Source: Strigamia acuminata
Lineage: Eukaryota; Arthropoda; Chilopoda; Geophilomorpha; Linotaeniidae
DNA: 64,000 bases
Direction of reading: 5' to 3'
Assembly: GCA_949358305.1 (NCBI GenBank)
Contig: OX442314.1
Coordinates: 59,529,369-59,593,368 of the forward strand
This document shows positions 30,176 through 39,783 of this stretch, one piece after another. A model generated the notes under the pieces. It had not been told where the DNA came from. It searched no databases and worked only from the letters and a program-made list of their open reading frames with translations. Within the stretch, counting starts at the first letter, position 1; every line of letters starts with the position of its first letter. A program made the translations under genes and the position numbers.

Positions 30176-31975
30176 AAAGAGGCTGCTGTTTTTTTTTTTT
30201 TCCATACAATTTCCATACAATTTTTCTACACTGACTTCATTTCACGCAACTGTGTGTCCATCTTCACATGCCTTGTGTACTACATCCTCTGCCTTATGTT
30301 AAGGATTAAACCTGGCTGCTTATTTTAACTTAATTTCACTTTGGTAAGAAATGACAATGAATCCACATTAATAATTGGTTGTCGATACGTAAGTAAGTAA
30401 CCATCAATCGGTGAAGGCTTACTTTGATTCCAGTGGTTTGAACAACCACTATAATGCTGTTTATACAGTATACCTGTCGTCGAGGTAACAAGATTTTTTA
30501 ACATTGCCAGATTTAGCCATTATGAACACATTAATCACCAAGATTTCATGGATCATGGTCAATGTTCCTACACCATTAAGCGCTAAAATTTTAAAATCTA
30601 TCGGTCCAAAAACGTAAATTCCTAATGTTTTACTAACACAATGACAGAGACTCTTTGATGCTATTAGAAGGCCCATCGATTCGCTGTGATTAAAAAGTCA
30701 AACGCAAAGATCATCACATCACAGCTTCCATGCCGGTAATTGTCTGTTATCTTCTTCAAAAACCAAACATTAACAGAATACAATTATCATTTAAGGATCT
30801 CATTAAACAAATATTATGCGACATTATTGCAACAATAGAATCGGATTACTGGCAGTCAATTTAACATTCTCCAATGAAAACGCAATGTAAATGCAATACA
30901 AAAAGAGCTATATTGCCAAAATTAGCGGTGCAAATATCACATTCAAGATGATAAGGGTTTTACAATACCAAGAGATGTAAATGCCACACTCATGTAGGAA
31001 TGCAGGCTTACAATACAAAAATGTCAGATTCATATTTCCAAATGACCAGAGCTCTCTTCTGGTTCCACTGAGACATCCAAGTCATCAGTTTATCCAGGGG
31101 TGACCACGTGGAGGTAGAGAGTTGGATTTTACACCCTCAAAGAAAAGTCACGAGTAATTGAGTAAGTGAAAAGCAACGAGCACAGATCAACCATTAATAG
31201 GGGTTTCGTAATAAGCGCGGAATGAACAAGCAATGAGCACAAATCAATCAATTAATATTGAAATGGACTTGTCGATTTAGTGTTCTTTTTGCATGGATAA
31301 ACAAAATGCATTTATCTTATATGAAACTGGAAATCAAATTTTAACATGAAAAAGGATTTTGTCCACAATAATCCGGAAAATATAAGTTTACGTTTATTGC
31401 CCCAAATGGCATTTTTCCGTCCGAAAATACCATAAAAACTCGTTAAATTATTTGATTACTTTCAATGGTTTCAGCCAAACTGCTGGTTTGTCCATTTCGT
31501 ATCAAGTCCGATGTCAGTTCACGTATCTTAACACGGCAATATCGCACGAAAGTTGCTACCCGCAAGTACCACTGAAAAATGTAAACATGTGAATGAGTTT
31601 CAATGAAATAAGTTTTTAAATTGTGATAAAATGTTACCCATTCCGTGAGAAATAACCTTTGTATCGGCATTGAAACTAGGCAGGAACGAAGGAACGAACG
31701 TGTTTGCTTTTGTCTCCACTCACAATGGTTCTTGATACGGGGTTCACACACGAAAAACACGGATAGCTGACCGAGACAGAACAAATCTCTACGAAAATCT
31801 CCGCTAAATTCGAATTCATATTTGAATCAATTGAATGACATATGTCAGGGATGACGAGAGTAATGTTTACAATTTGAAAAATGTTAATCTTAACAAGTGC
31901 TATATGTATTAATTCGTGGGATTTTTTGAAAATGAGGATGTTAACATGTACAAGCTCTGATTGGCTGACAAAAGC
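30176..31975. repeat. Dispersed repeat R1, copy C
   Basis: Colinear with copy D at 55726-57345 over its whole length: shared blocks include TTCTACACTGAC..TTCAT, ATGACAATGAATCCAC, the GGTGACCACG.GGAGGTAGAG block, and the last shared block ATGTTAACATGT.CAAGCTC. Conserved frames inside (for example minus strand 31443-32062) are not clearly coding. Likely an old non-coding or degraded element of unknown class. Confidence 0.7.
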
Positions 31976-32448
31976 TGGACTGGGAACAAATTTAGTACTG
32001 GGATATCTGGACAGTTCGGGCCACAAATTTATAGCGAGAAATCTTGATAAATCGGGCCACAATAAAAGGAAAAAAAATCACAGCATCACGGGTAACCCGA
32101 AAATTCCCTTTACCCCGCCGGGTCAGTCCAGCACAGGGAGTGACGTCATTTTGGCCAAGTAGCAAAACCTAATAACTCGGTATTATATGAGAAAAGCGTG
32201 AAACACCACAATGTTTTTTTTATTATAAAATAAATCATTTATACAATAAACCATTGAAGTCAAAATAAATATCAGTTTTTTTGTATTTATGAGTACAATA
32301 AAAACTGTTTGCATATCTTTTTTTAACTATACCACAGGAATATAACATTTTTTTAAAAAGAATCAAAGATGATTAATAGAAAATTAATAAAAATAGTATT
32401 AGGTATGTAATCGGACAAGAACAAGTTCCCTCATCCCACTTCTGGTTG
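31976..32448. other. No recognisable feature
   Basis: Follows the end of R1. AT-rich, with AATAAA-type signals on both strands near 32225-32300. The flank of the MULE remnant. Confidence 0.4.
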
Positions 32449-33190
32449 CTAAATCAAACTAGCCAGAATCTTTTCTTCGTTTTGCCGCAAATACAGGTCT
32501 ATGTCATTAGCCTTCAATGTCGGTTGCCCTTTTGGGATAATTAAGTACAACTTCAATTCACCTGTTTCACGGGAGATTATACACGGTTTCGAACGTTTCA
32601 AATTGTACGCTTCTGTCATGAGACTCAGAGAAATTGTTGGTTTAAGGGCAAATAGTTTTGCATTCAGGTTTTGAGGATTTCGTTCAAGTGACCAGTTTTG
32701 AACCAAACCTTTCAAAACCTCCAGAAAACGATGCATCGGTAGTCTATTGCGAAATATACCGTGATTGTTAATGACATTGTTTGTAGATTCCAGGCCGTTA
32801 TTGGTGCATGCAGCTCCAACACAACGGCCAACATGCCACCCAACAAAACGCTCAAGGTACTCGGCTTCGAAATAATCCAAAAATGTTTCCACATTGTCAA
32901 CTACGGTCCACTTACGGAGGAATAAACCTTTTCCAACTTCATCCACGCCAAATTCGAATTTAATAACAAATGGCGCATCTTCATCTTCGGGAATGCTGGA
33001 ATCGTTTGTCAAGTTGGGCGAACGATATTATTGGCTCTCCGTCGGCTTCTGTTCGTACAGTTTGCAAGAAATTATTTAACTGCTTAGTGCTCGGTTCGGT
33101 AAGCTTTTCTTCTACAATCTTCTGTAGTATCTTCTGTAGTATTAACTTAGGTTGGATAAAAACTACACTAGCCATGTATATATACCTCAA
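32449..33190 (-). pseudogene. MULE-type transposase remnant (C-terminal half)
   Basis: The minus strand reads VGWHVGRCVGAACTNNGLES, the conserved block downstream of the MULE catalytic region in animal Mutator-like transposases, followed by NRLPMHRFLEVLKGLVQNWS. Upstream, in a second frame (33012-33190), LTEPSTKQLNNFLQTVRTEA and ISFAQLD fit the preceding linker, and IPEDEDAPFVIKFEF follows after a one-base shift near 33012-33025. The catalytic DDE segment and terminal repeats are not seen. A decayed copy. Confidence 0.65.
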
Positions 33191-33286
33191 AAAGGTGCGT
33201 TAGTGGAAAATTCAGTTCGTGGGAGATTTATTTTTATTAAAGTGGAAATCCAAGGATATTTAGTGGGCCAATAAATGGCTTTTCAC

Positions 33287-33375
33287 CAGTGTATATAAGT
33301 ATGCGTTGTTCCAAAAACGAATAACGTGAATAATCACACAGATTACAACTGTAATCCTCACAATTGCTCGCCGCC
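33287..33375 (-). pseudogene. Zinc-finger gene fragment (third paralogue)
   Basis: The minus strand encodes DYSCNLCDYSRYSFLEQRIL followed by IYTGEKPF, matching finger 1 and the linker of the two complete zinc-finger genes here (DYSC.LCDYTCSFYS.LETHM). Key histidines are lost (ILIY for ML.H) and nothing downstream aligns. It is a broken first-finger remnant only about 0.5 kb from the 33898-34617 gene. Confidence 0.7.
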
Positions 33376-33422
33376 ACTTCTCCCTCTGTTTTTGACTGAA
33401 TGAATTGACGTACTGAGTTCAC

Positions 33423-33620
33423 CATGCTGGCTAGTAAAACTGCTCGTGGGCCGCTACAGGGCCCACCCACTTCCAAAAGGTCACTTCCAGGCCTTGATTC
33501 CACCATTCAAGGGTCCGCAGCTCCACCTGATTGCAGAGGATCTCAACAGATGCGTGAGTGCTACATCTAGCGCATTGTCGTTGCAGGGCAGTGATCAGCC
33601 TGCAGGGGCAGCTGTAAGTA
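33423..33620 (+). other. Possible small exon (weak)
   Basis: A GC-richer patch with an ATG (33423) and two candidate donors, CAGATGC|GTGAGT and GGCAGCT|GTAAGT. The translated content is Pro/Ser-rich without a domain. Included because composition and splice signals contrast with the AT-rich surroundings. It may equally be repeat DNA. Confidence 0.2.
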
Positions 33621-33834
33621 GCCAATAACTTAAATGAAATATAAAAATTATGTTAATAATATTCATCTTAAAAGAGTTATCCTGTGTTAAATTGAGTTGT
33701 AATGATACCCAAAAGTCGAAAAAATACATAAAACATTGAAAAATTAAGAAGAGAGAACGACATGGTGAAAAAACATCTATCCGTAGCCAATAAATGGTGT
33801 GGGACATCTGGTGTTAATATTTTTTATCATTGAT

Positions 33835-33897
33835 TGAGAAATTAGACAAAGCCTTAAGGTAGTAACATTTATTGGACTGTTGTTTGCAACAAAAAAA
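33835..33897. repeat. Conserved 3' flank of the zinc-finger gene, copy 1
   Basis: GAGAAATTAGACAAAGCC and ATTTATTGGACTGTTGTTTG are repeated with a few changes at 57350-57426 beside the second gene, showing that the duplication included non-coding flank. Confidence 0.75.
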
Positions 33898-34617
33898 TTA
33901 ACAACATTGTTTTTCATCCGTATGTTTTGATAAATGTTTTTTTAAACTAACATTACTTTTACAAGAATAAGCACACAAATTGCACTTGAACAGTTTTTTT
34001 CCAGTGTGGGTTGTAAGATGTTTTTTTAAACTCCCACTTTGAGTGCAAGAATAATCACACAAATGGCACTTGAACGGTTTTTCTCCAGTATGGGTTGCTA
34101 AATGTATTTTTAAACTCCCACTTTGAGTGCAAGAATAATCACACAAATGGCACTTGAACGGTTTTTCTCCCGTATGAGTTAATAAATGTCGCTTTAAATT
34201 TCCACTTATACTGCAGGAATAATCACACAAATGGCACTTGAATGCTTTTTCTCCAGTATGGGTTGTTAAATGTATTTTTAAACTCGAATTTTGAGTGCAA
34301 GAATAAGCACACAAATGGCACTTGAATGGTTTTTCACCAGTATGGGTTAATATATGTCTTCTTAAATCCCCACTAGTGCTGGAGTTATAATCACACAAAT
34401 GGCACTTGAACGGTTTTTCTCCAGTGTGAATTCGCATGTGAACAGTCAGGTTTGCTTTAGACCTATATGAAAGTAAACAAATCTGACATTTGAAAGGCTT
34501 CTCACCTGTGTGGTTAAGCATGTGTGTTTCCAAATGCGAATAAAATGAACACGTATAATCACACAGATCGCAACTGTAATCCGGATGTTTTCTCTTTATT
34601 TTTGATTTATAAGCCAT
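33898..34617 (-). CDS. C2H2 zinc-finger protein, 8 fingers (ZNF copy 1)
   Basis: ATG at 34617 (MAYKSKIKRKHPDYSC), 239 residues. Eight tandem C2H2 fingers joined by HTGEKPFKC linkers fill nearly the whole protein, the first being CDLCDYTC..HMLNH and the last CNLCAYSC..HLSKH. A lysine/arginine-rich N-terminus could be a nuclear signal. There is no KRAB, BTB or SCAN domain. It is a putative DNA-binding regulator, single exon as seen. The frame stays open 16 codons upstream of the ATG. A close paralogue with nine fingers lies at 57427-58203, and a broken third copy at 33287-33375. Fingers differ at base-contact positions, so targets may differ. Confidence 0.88.
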   Translation of the reverse strand: MAYKSKIKRKHPDYSCDLCDYTCSFYSHLETHMLNHTGEKPFKCQICLLSYRSKANLTVHMRIHTGEKPFKCHLCDYNSSTSGDLRRHILTHTGEKPFKCHLCAYSCTQNSSLKIHLTTHTGEKAFKCHLCDYSCSISGNLKRHLLTHTGEKPFKCHLCDYSCTQSGSLKIHLATHTGEKPFKCHLCDYSCTQSGSLKKHLTTHTGKKLFKCNLCAYSCKSNVSLKKHLSKHTDEKQCC

Positions 34618-34930
34618 CGACCGAAATGAACAAACAATAGTGTTACTGCTGGTGCACAGTGACAACGAATTAAGTTGGAAAAAGTTTAGCGGCTCCTTAA
34701 GTAGTCGATTTCATTCTACGTCGCTCTAAATGAACGCATTGACAACGTCGTATGGTTTGCTTCATTTAATAAATATGTCGTTGCTACGTTCATTGGAAAG
34801 AGATTGACGTATGAAATAAAATGAAACGAAATATAAGCGTGACGTTTACTAAGAATTTTATTTAAGAAAAGAAAACACGTCAAATAAAACTTCTTTTAGT
34901 GGTGACATTACTTTAAAATTAAATCCCGAT
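34618..34930 (-). promoter_or_regulatory. Conserved 5' flank of ZNF copy 1
   Basis: GTAGTCGATTTCATTCTACG, ACGTATGAAATAAAATGAAA and the AAGCGTGACGTT.ACTAA block recur in the same order upstream of the second zinc-finger gene (58305-58450). It probably contains the promoter, but no clear TATA box is seen. Confidence 0.5.
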
Positions 34931-34933
34931 ATA

Positions 34934-35523
34934 TATTTTATTTACAAAAAATATAATCTGGATGTTTGGCCATGCTCGCCCAAACGGCGGTGCCGTTGTG
35001 GCGAAATGTCTTCAACACTTCTATCGAAGATGGCCGCACTTTCGCGGGATTCTGGTCCAAAGCCGTGAACGAGGCTTGCAGACAAGTGAATTCCTTGCCC
35101 ATCCGTGGCGATTTAAAACGTGCTTTGCTCCAATACGTCCAATATACGGGCAGGCATTTACGCGACTGGCTAATCACATTGATCGCGCACGTGTTCGGAG
35201 ACTGCGACATGCAATTGCTCCGCCGAATAACCGAATGGACGCAGTGGACGGTGCACGGACAACTAGACACGACCGCATCGGCAAGCCTTCTCGCACTGTC
35301 GGACGGCCCGACGCTGAAAGCAACCGACAAATTTGCCGTCGCCTGCGTCTTCTGCTTTCCGGTTGCTGTCGAGCATCTTTGGCACAATCACACGGAGATT
35401 TGACAACATTATGACGAACCGAACGAATACGAGGTCAAGACGGAGATGATTAACTTCTGGAGAGCGCGCTTAATCGATTCTGGCAATATTTTAAGCGATG
35501 CAGTGAAGCGCGACATGTTTTTC
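34934..35523 (+). pseudogene. Orphan-family protein, copy 1, interrupted
   Basis: Frame: MLAQTAVPLWRNVF (ATG 34972), then CRQVNSLPIRGDLKRALLQY, EWTQWTVHGQLDTTASA and KFAVACVFCFPVAVEHLWH. It stops at TGA 35401-35403 and continues in the same frame as YDEPNEYEVKTEMINFWRAR to a TAA near 35531. It aligns by eye with the gene at 63633: HILLAETAVSLWKN, REQVDSLPIQHHLKP, RWTVHGKLDATESA. The start of that paralogue (ALDV) is found here one frame off, just upstream, so copy 1 has both an N-terminal frameshift and an internal stop. AATAAA lies near 35660. I associate the 'FACVYC....LW' pattern with uncharacterised proteins abundant in chelicerates; this is memory, not a search. Confidence 0.6.
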
Positions 35524-36862
35524 GTCTGCTAAAGACTGTTTCATGGATTTGTTGGGGAGTGTGGCTTCTGAGATGAAAAGGAGTGTGTGAGGAAGTGTTT
35601 TCGGCTTTTTTTGAAGGACCGACATGCGTTTGTCAAGATAACTCCCCTAGACAAACAATAAAGCATATTATTTAATATACCAGTAATACTTGTGTCTTTT
35701 GTATTTCAAGGTAGTTTTGATAGTGTGTGTTGCTTCCATCCAGCGCTTCGTAGCCCCTTCCCTGACCACATGGCATCTGTCCGAACACTCACATCGTTAA
35801 AAATTTAATTCACCGTAATGCATCTAATCTAATGAAAGTAAAGTATTAAAGTTGGGTGGGGAAATTTCTTGGTGACCCAAAATTTGACCTTGGGATGTTC
35901 CTTTAAGGTCATTGGAAAATTATCTTGGTAACCGTTAGAGAAAAGATAGACAAAAATTTCCAATTGTAAACTTGTAAAAACATTTATTTAGTTTAATCAT
36001 GACTATTCTTCAAATCTTTTGTACTAAAAAATTTTAAGAAAATTGAAATTTTCTAATGTAGGCAGCACAACTCAAAAGAAAAATGCCCCCAATTGATAAA
36101 GTGCCAAAAACGTGCTGATTAAACGTAAAATAACCTAAAAAAATCGAAAAATGGAATTTGCATATCTAGCACAGTTGCAGAGATCTCTGACCTTTTGACA
36201 AAATGGTTGTCCAAGCCACGTTTACTCACACTAACTGAGAACTTCTTTACATAGAGATGCAGTCAGTCAGAGGGTGAATGTTGAAGATTCTTTGGACTGA
36301 CTTTATATTCTTTAGCGTATATCAGCTGCGTTCGTATCGGCGCATTTTTGTTCAGTCGTGACTTTACGGTTCATCACAATCTGTTTGCAACAAATTGATG
36401 ATTGTCTAATGTTATTGTTTCGCCTATCCTGAGTTAGTATGTTCCCTAATGTAGGCGTGCAATTTGTACATATCATTCGGTTTCTGTTGTTGTTTAATGC
36501 AATTGTGCATGTGTCGATGCTAAGGTTTACGTTACATTATGTCATTGTAAAGATTCAAGTACTATGCCAAATGTATTACTGTATATTTTGTATGCCGGGA
36601 TTTATCCTTTATTTATACAATTGTTGTTGTCATATGATCAATTGATCACTGGTCATATTCAATGTATTATGATTTATTCTACCTTGTTTCATTGCTTCAT
36701 TCACTTCTGTGTGTGACGTGTCGGTTGCCACAGGTTTAAGGAACAATTTGAAATTTTAATCAAAATATGTTAAACAAATATAATAAGAGCCGTTTTGAAT
36801 AGGAGTCGCGGCTCTTATTTGGTAAAACATGGTATTTCTTTATTTATTTTTTATTTTTTTAG
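35524..36862. other. No recognisable gene
   Basis: AT-rich. Contains a polyadenylation-type AATAAA (about 35660) and, at 35745-35805, a short segment (TCCAGCGC..ATGGCATC.GTCC) echoed at 45750-45800. Ends in the T-rich acceptor tract of the Tudor exon. Confidence 0.4.
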
Positions 36863-37042
36863 AGTTCGGAAAAGGAACTACCCAACCCCTCCACAGGAGA
36901 TGGATGCGTTGTGCAATCAGGCGAGAACTGGTACAGAGGAACCGTTAAGAGCATCCACCCAGAAAGCACAGTAAAAGTGCAAATGGTAGATGTAGGAACA
37001 GAAGTAATTGTTCATACGACAAAAGTAAATTTAAACATTTAA
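36863..37042 (+). CDS. Tudor-domain exon (terminal exon or fragment)
   Basis: A strong acceptor (long T-run then TTTTTTTAG, 36861-36862) is followed by 59 codons and TAA. The exon reads GDGCVVQSGENWYRGTVKSI and VKVQMVDVGTEVIVHT, which fits the Tudor fold: the G..C....G.WYRA.V strand pair and the 'V.FVDYG' strand. VDVGT replaces the usual VDYGN, so one aromatic-cage position is altered. Tudor domains bind methyl-arginine or methyl-lysine, typically in germline RNA pathways. No upstream exon is recognisable, so this may be the last exon of a gene whose other exons lie elsewhere, or a captured fragment. Confidence 0.6.
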   Translation, partial: SSEKELPNPSTGDGCVVQSGENWYRGTVKSIHPESTVKVQMVDVGTEVIVHTTKVNLNI

Positions 37043-37047
37043 CAAAT

Positions 37048-37235
37048 GTTTTTAGCGTGCTTAACAGCAATGCCACACAGTGAGATAGGTGACCCAACCC
37101 CTAGACAACGATTAAAGGCTAAAACCCAACAATCTGGTGTCCCTGTCTCGTTATTACGTGATGTATGCATCCCACCCATTGTGGTAAATCCCCATACTGT
37201 AGTGGATAAGACCATACCCAGTCACAACAGAATTA
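37048..37235. repeat. Dispersed repeat R2, copy 2
   Basis: Parallels 3325-3515: GTGCTTAACAGCAATGCCAC, CCCCTAGACAACGATTAAAG, AATCCCCATACTG. Starts a few bases after the Tudor stop codon. Confidence 0.6.
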
Positions 37236-37280
37236 TCTGCATTTACGGATGTGTCATAAGCATCGGATCAAGACACTATA

Positions 37281-37685
37281 CTCCGACCGAGCATAATAGT
37301 GCGCTATTTCCTATTGGCCCAGCTTGATTACTCCTAACTGTGGACTGTGTACTTCCACCAGGAAAAGTAGTCTTGTTCTATTTTTAATTTGTATGATTTT
37401 TTTAATGTTTGAAATGATGTAAGTTTATTTCTTTTCTATAATAAAATGTTTTTTAATAATATCATAAAAAATTGTGTTATGCTGGTTTTATTTCTAAATA
37501 CATGTTTGTTCAGACCGTTGAGTTTATTGGTTGCTTTGTCAGGAAATAAGCCGTTTTTGAATATTCTTATCGGTTGCATTGTCTGGAAAGCACTCAACGT
37601 GTATTTTGATCTATTTTATGGGATCACTACACTAGTGAAAAGACTGGGCCAATAGGAAATAGCGCACTCTTATTTTCCGCCAGAG
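37281..37685. mobile_element. 405-bp MITE with TA target duplication
   Basis: A perfect 25-base inverted repeat (37298-37322 and 37644-37668), extended outward imperfectly to CTCCGACC.. / ..GCCAGAG ends. TA flanks both sides (ACTATA left, TACAGG right). The internal 69-codon frame (37446-37655) shows no transposase. Consistent with a Tc1/mariner-superfamily non-autonomous element. Confidence 0.72.
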
Positions 37686-37689
37686 TACA

Positions 37690-38183
37690 GGATAAGTTTT
37701 GGTAGGAATATCGTGTTCTTAGGCAGGGTACCAATTACTTGGTCTGGTCGTTGTCAACTGATGACTTCTCTTTCGATTACGGAAAGCAAATTTATTGCAA
37801 TCATTGACAGCGTGCGAGAGATCATATGGTTAAAACGTCTATTTGAAATTGATTTAATGGATTCTATGTTTGTTAGATCTAAACCATGCATTTCAGCAGA
37901 AAGCACTGCAGCGATCCAATATTCTAAAAATAGAATTGAGAACCGGACCAACAAACATATAAAAGTAAAATACCATTTTCTGAGAGACCATTATGAAGAG
38001 TGGATTTTCGATATCCATCATATTCCCGGCATGTCTATCGTGGCTGATATACTAACTAAGTGGTTATCACGACCATGTTTAACTATATTAAATGATTTAT
38101 TTTTACCTGATTGCATAATCGATCAGAGGGGGATTATTGGCATATATCGCCATACTTGTGATCGACTATGCGTTTATATCTGA
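37690..38183 (+). pseudogene. Copia RNase H fragment
   Basis: Reads VPITWSGRCQLMTSLSITES, EIIWLKRLFEIDL and ENRTNKHIKVKYHFLRD, then IHHIPGMSIVADILTKWLSR, the C-terminal part of a Copia RNase H ('TKHIDVRYHFIRE' in the complete Copia here). STTEAEY is replaced by SITESKF. The RT and everything upstream are absent, and the MITE abuts its left edge. It is not a copy of the 20006-25845 element. Confidence 0.8.
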
Positions 38184-39409
38184 CCCGTGTTTATGTTTTA
38201 GCGCGTTCATACTGTGTTAAGATAACATACGGTCCATTTGTATGTTTCAACAGTATATTGTTTGATAAGTGCCCCGATGCCATTGTGCATATTTTGCCGT
38301 GTTTGTCTTCTGTAACACAGGGATCATTTGTGTTGATGTGTTCGCGAGATAGTGAAATATCTAGCTCTAAAAAGGGAATTTATTGCTGGCACAAACGTGT
38401 CTCTGTATTTACTTTAAGATTTCTTTTATTTACTTCATATGTAATGCAATTTCATGTATACCGGTATGATTTGTCCTATGACATGTTTTACTGTGCAATC
38501 TTGCCAATAAAGTCAGCGGCCATGTTGGTCATGTTTAGCAGCAACTAAGAAATGAGTTCACAAGTTATTTCTCACCAACATGCAACAATGAGTCAACATG
38601 CAAACACACGGCATCACTTCCATGAGTGCCAGGTGAGGGAAAGAAGACATCCGAGGCATTTAAAACACCTCGCGGCTAGTGGGTCTAGGTCAGGTCCCAG
38701 CTGGCTATTGGTTTTTCTATATTTTTTTTCTTTACTATTGTTAATTTGTTTAGCGTTTTATTTTAAATTTTCAATGGAGGCTTGACCAACCTCTTCCATC
38801 TTTTTCTTTTTACATTATCTGGTTTATGTTAAATTCATTTGTTATTGTATTTTTAAATTTAAATCTCATCGTGAGCAAGGACCATTTATGAGAATCCTAA
38901 ACAGGAACGCATATACCACTTAGTTACAACAGTCCTTCATATTTATATACTTATAGAAGTCCTGTACATTTTCATCAGTATTTTTTTTCATTTTGGTAAA
39001 TTTAGATTTTTAGAACACTACTGTGCACTGGATTCTTTCACAATCAAACTAAGATCAAAAGGTCAACACCCTTGACACCGGTCATAGACACATATAGGAT
39101 CCACAGACGCCAGAATTTCTTGCTGTTTACACTGATGGGACACAATTTTCAACAGTTGGTGACGTGAAATGCACCACAATGGTAAAGTGAAAGAGGATTT
39201 TGATATGTTCAATTTTATTATTCAATCAAAATAATTTTTTTTTCATTTTACACGTAGACCGATTTCAGAGACCTTATCGGGGCGGTACTACATGATTAAG
39301 AAAAAAAATTATTAAGATGCATACAATTTATTATTAACAGTTTTCTAAAGTTTAAATAAACTATTGTTGCTTGCCTCGCGAGTGTGATCCATTCCACAAT
39401 TCCTGTCCA
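38184..39409. other. No recognisable gene
   Basis: Probably includes the 3' end of the Copia fragment (AATAAA at about 38508). A 77-codon ATG frame (38552-38785) ends in a hydrophobic stretch (WLLVFLYFFSLLLLICLAFY) that could be a membrane helix, but nothing else supports a gene. Confidence 0.35.
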
Positions 39410-39416
39410 GTTTAAT

Positions 39417-39783
39417 TCACGCAGGATCGAACTTTGAAGACTGGTTTGAAAACAATAGGCAACAAGTTGCGCCAGTACCACATGCACCACATGCAAGAGG
39501 GCGGCTACAGCGTACACAGCAGGCCGTCAGGCAGAAAAACAATGTGGCAAACCTAATAGTTCATGTAGCCCCAGTCGTTGAGGCAGCGCCAGTTGTTGCT
39601 GCAGCCCCCGCTGCCGTTCAAGAAAACTTCACTTGCATTATCTGCCTGACGGAACCCCGAAATTCAATTCTCATGCCATGTCAGCATATGAAACGCTGCA
39701 ATGGCTGCTGCGAACCCCAATGCGTGATATTGAGGATATTTCATTGTACATATTTTTGCCCCTCCTTACCAGTCACAAAGTAA
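39417..39783 (+). pseudogene. RING-finger-like fragment
   Basis: An open frame from an AG at about 39416 encodes FEDWFENNRQQV, an Ala/Pro/Val-rich linker, then FTCIICLTEPRNSILMPCQH and RCNGCCE. These are the first zinc ligands of an IAP/Mdm2-type RING finger (C-x2-C ... PC.H ... C-x2-C). The final CP.C pair is degraded to CPSLP, so the second zinc site is incomplete. It is either a decayed exon or a captured fragment; the partner domain (for example BIR) is not seen. Confidence 0.55.

Noticed and set aside
38552-38785. 77-residue protein with a C-terminal membrane helix
   Set aside because: There is no homologue that I recognise, no promoter or splice context, and the hydrophobic segment comes from a T-rich tract.
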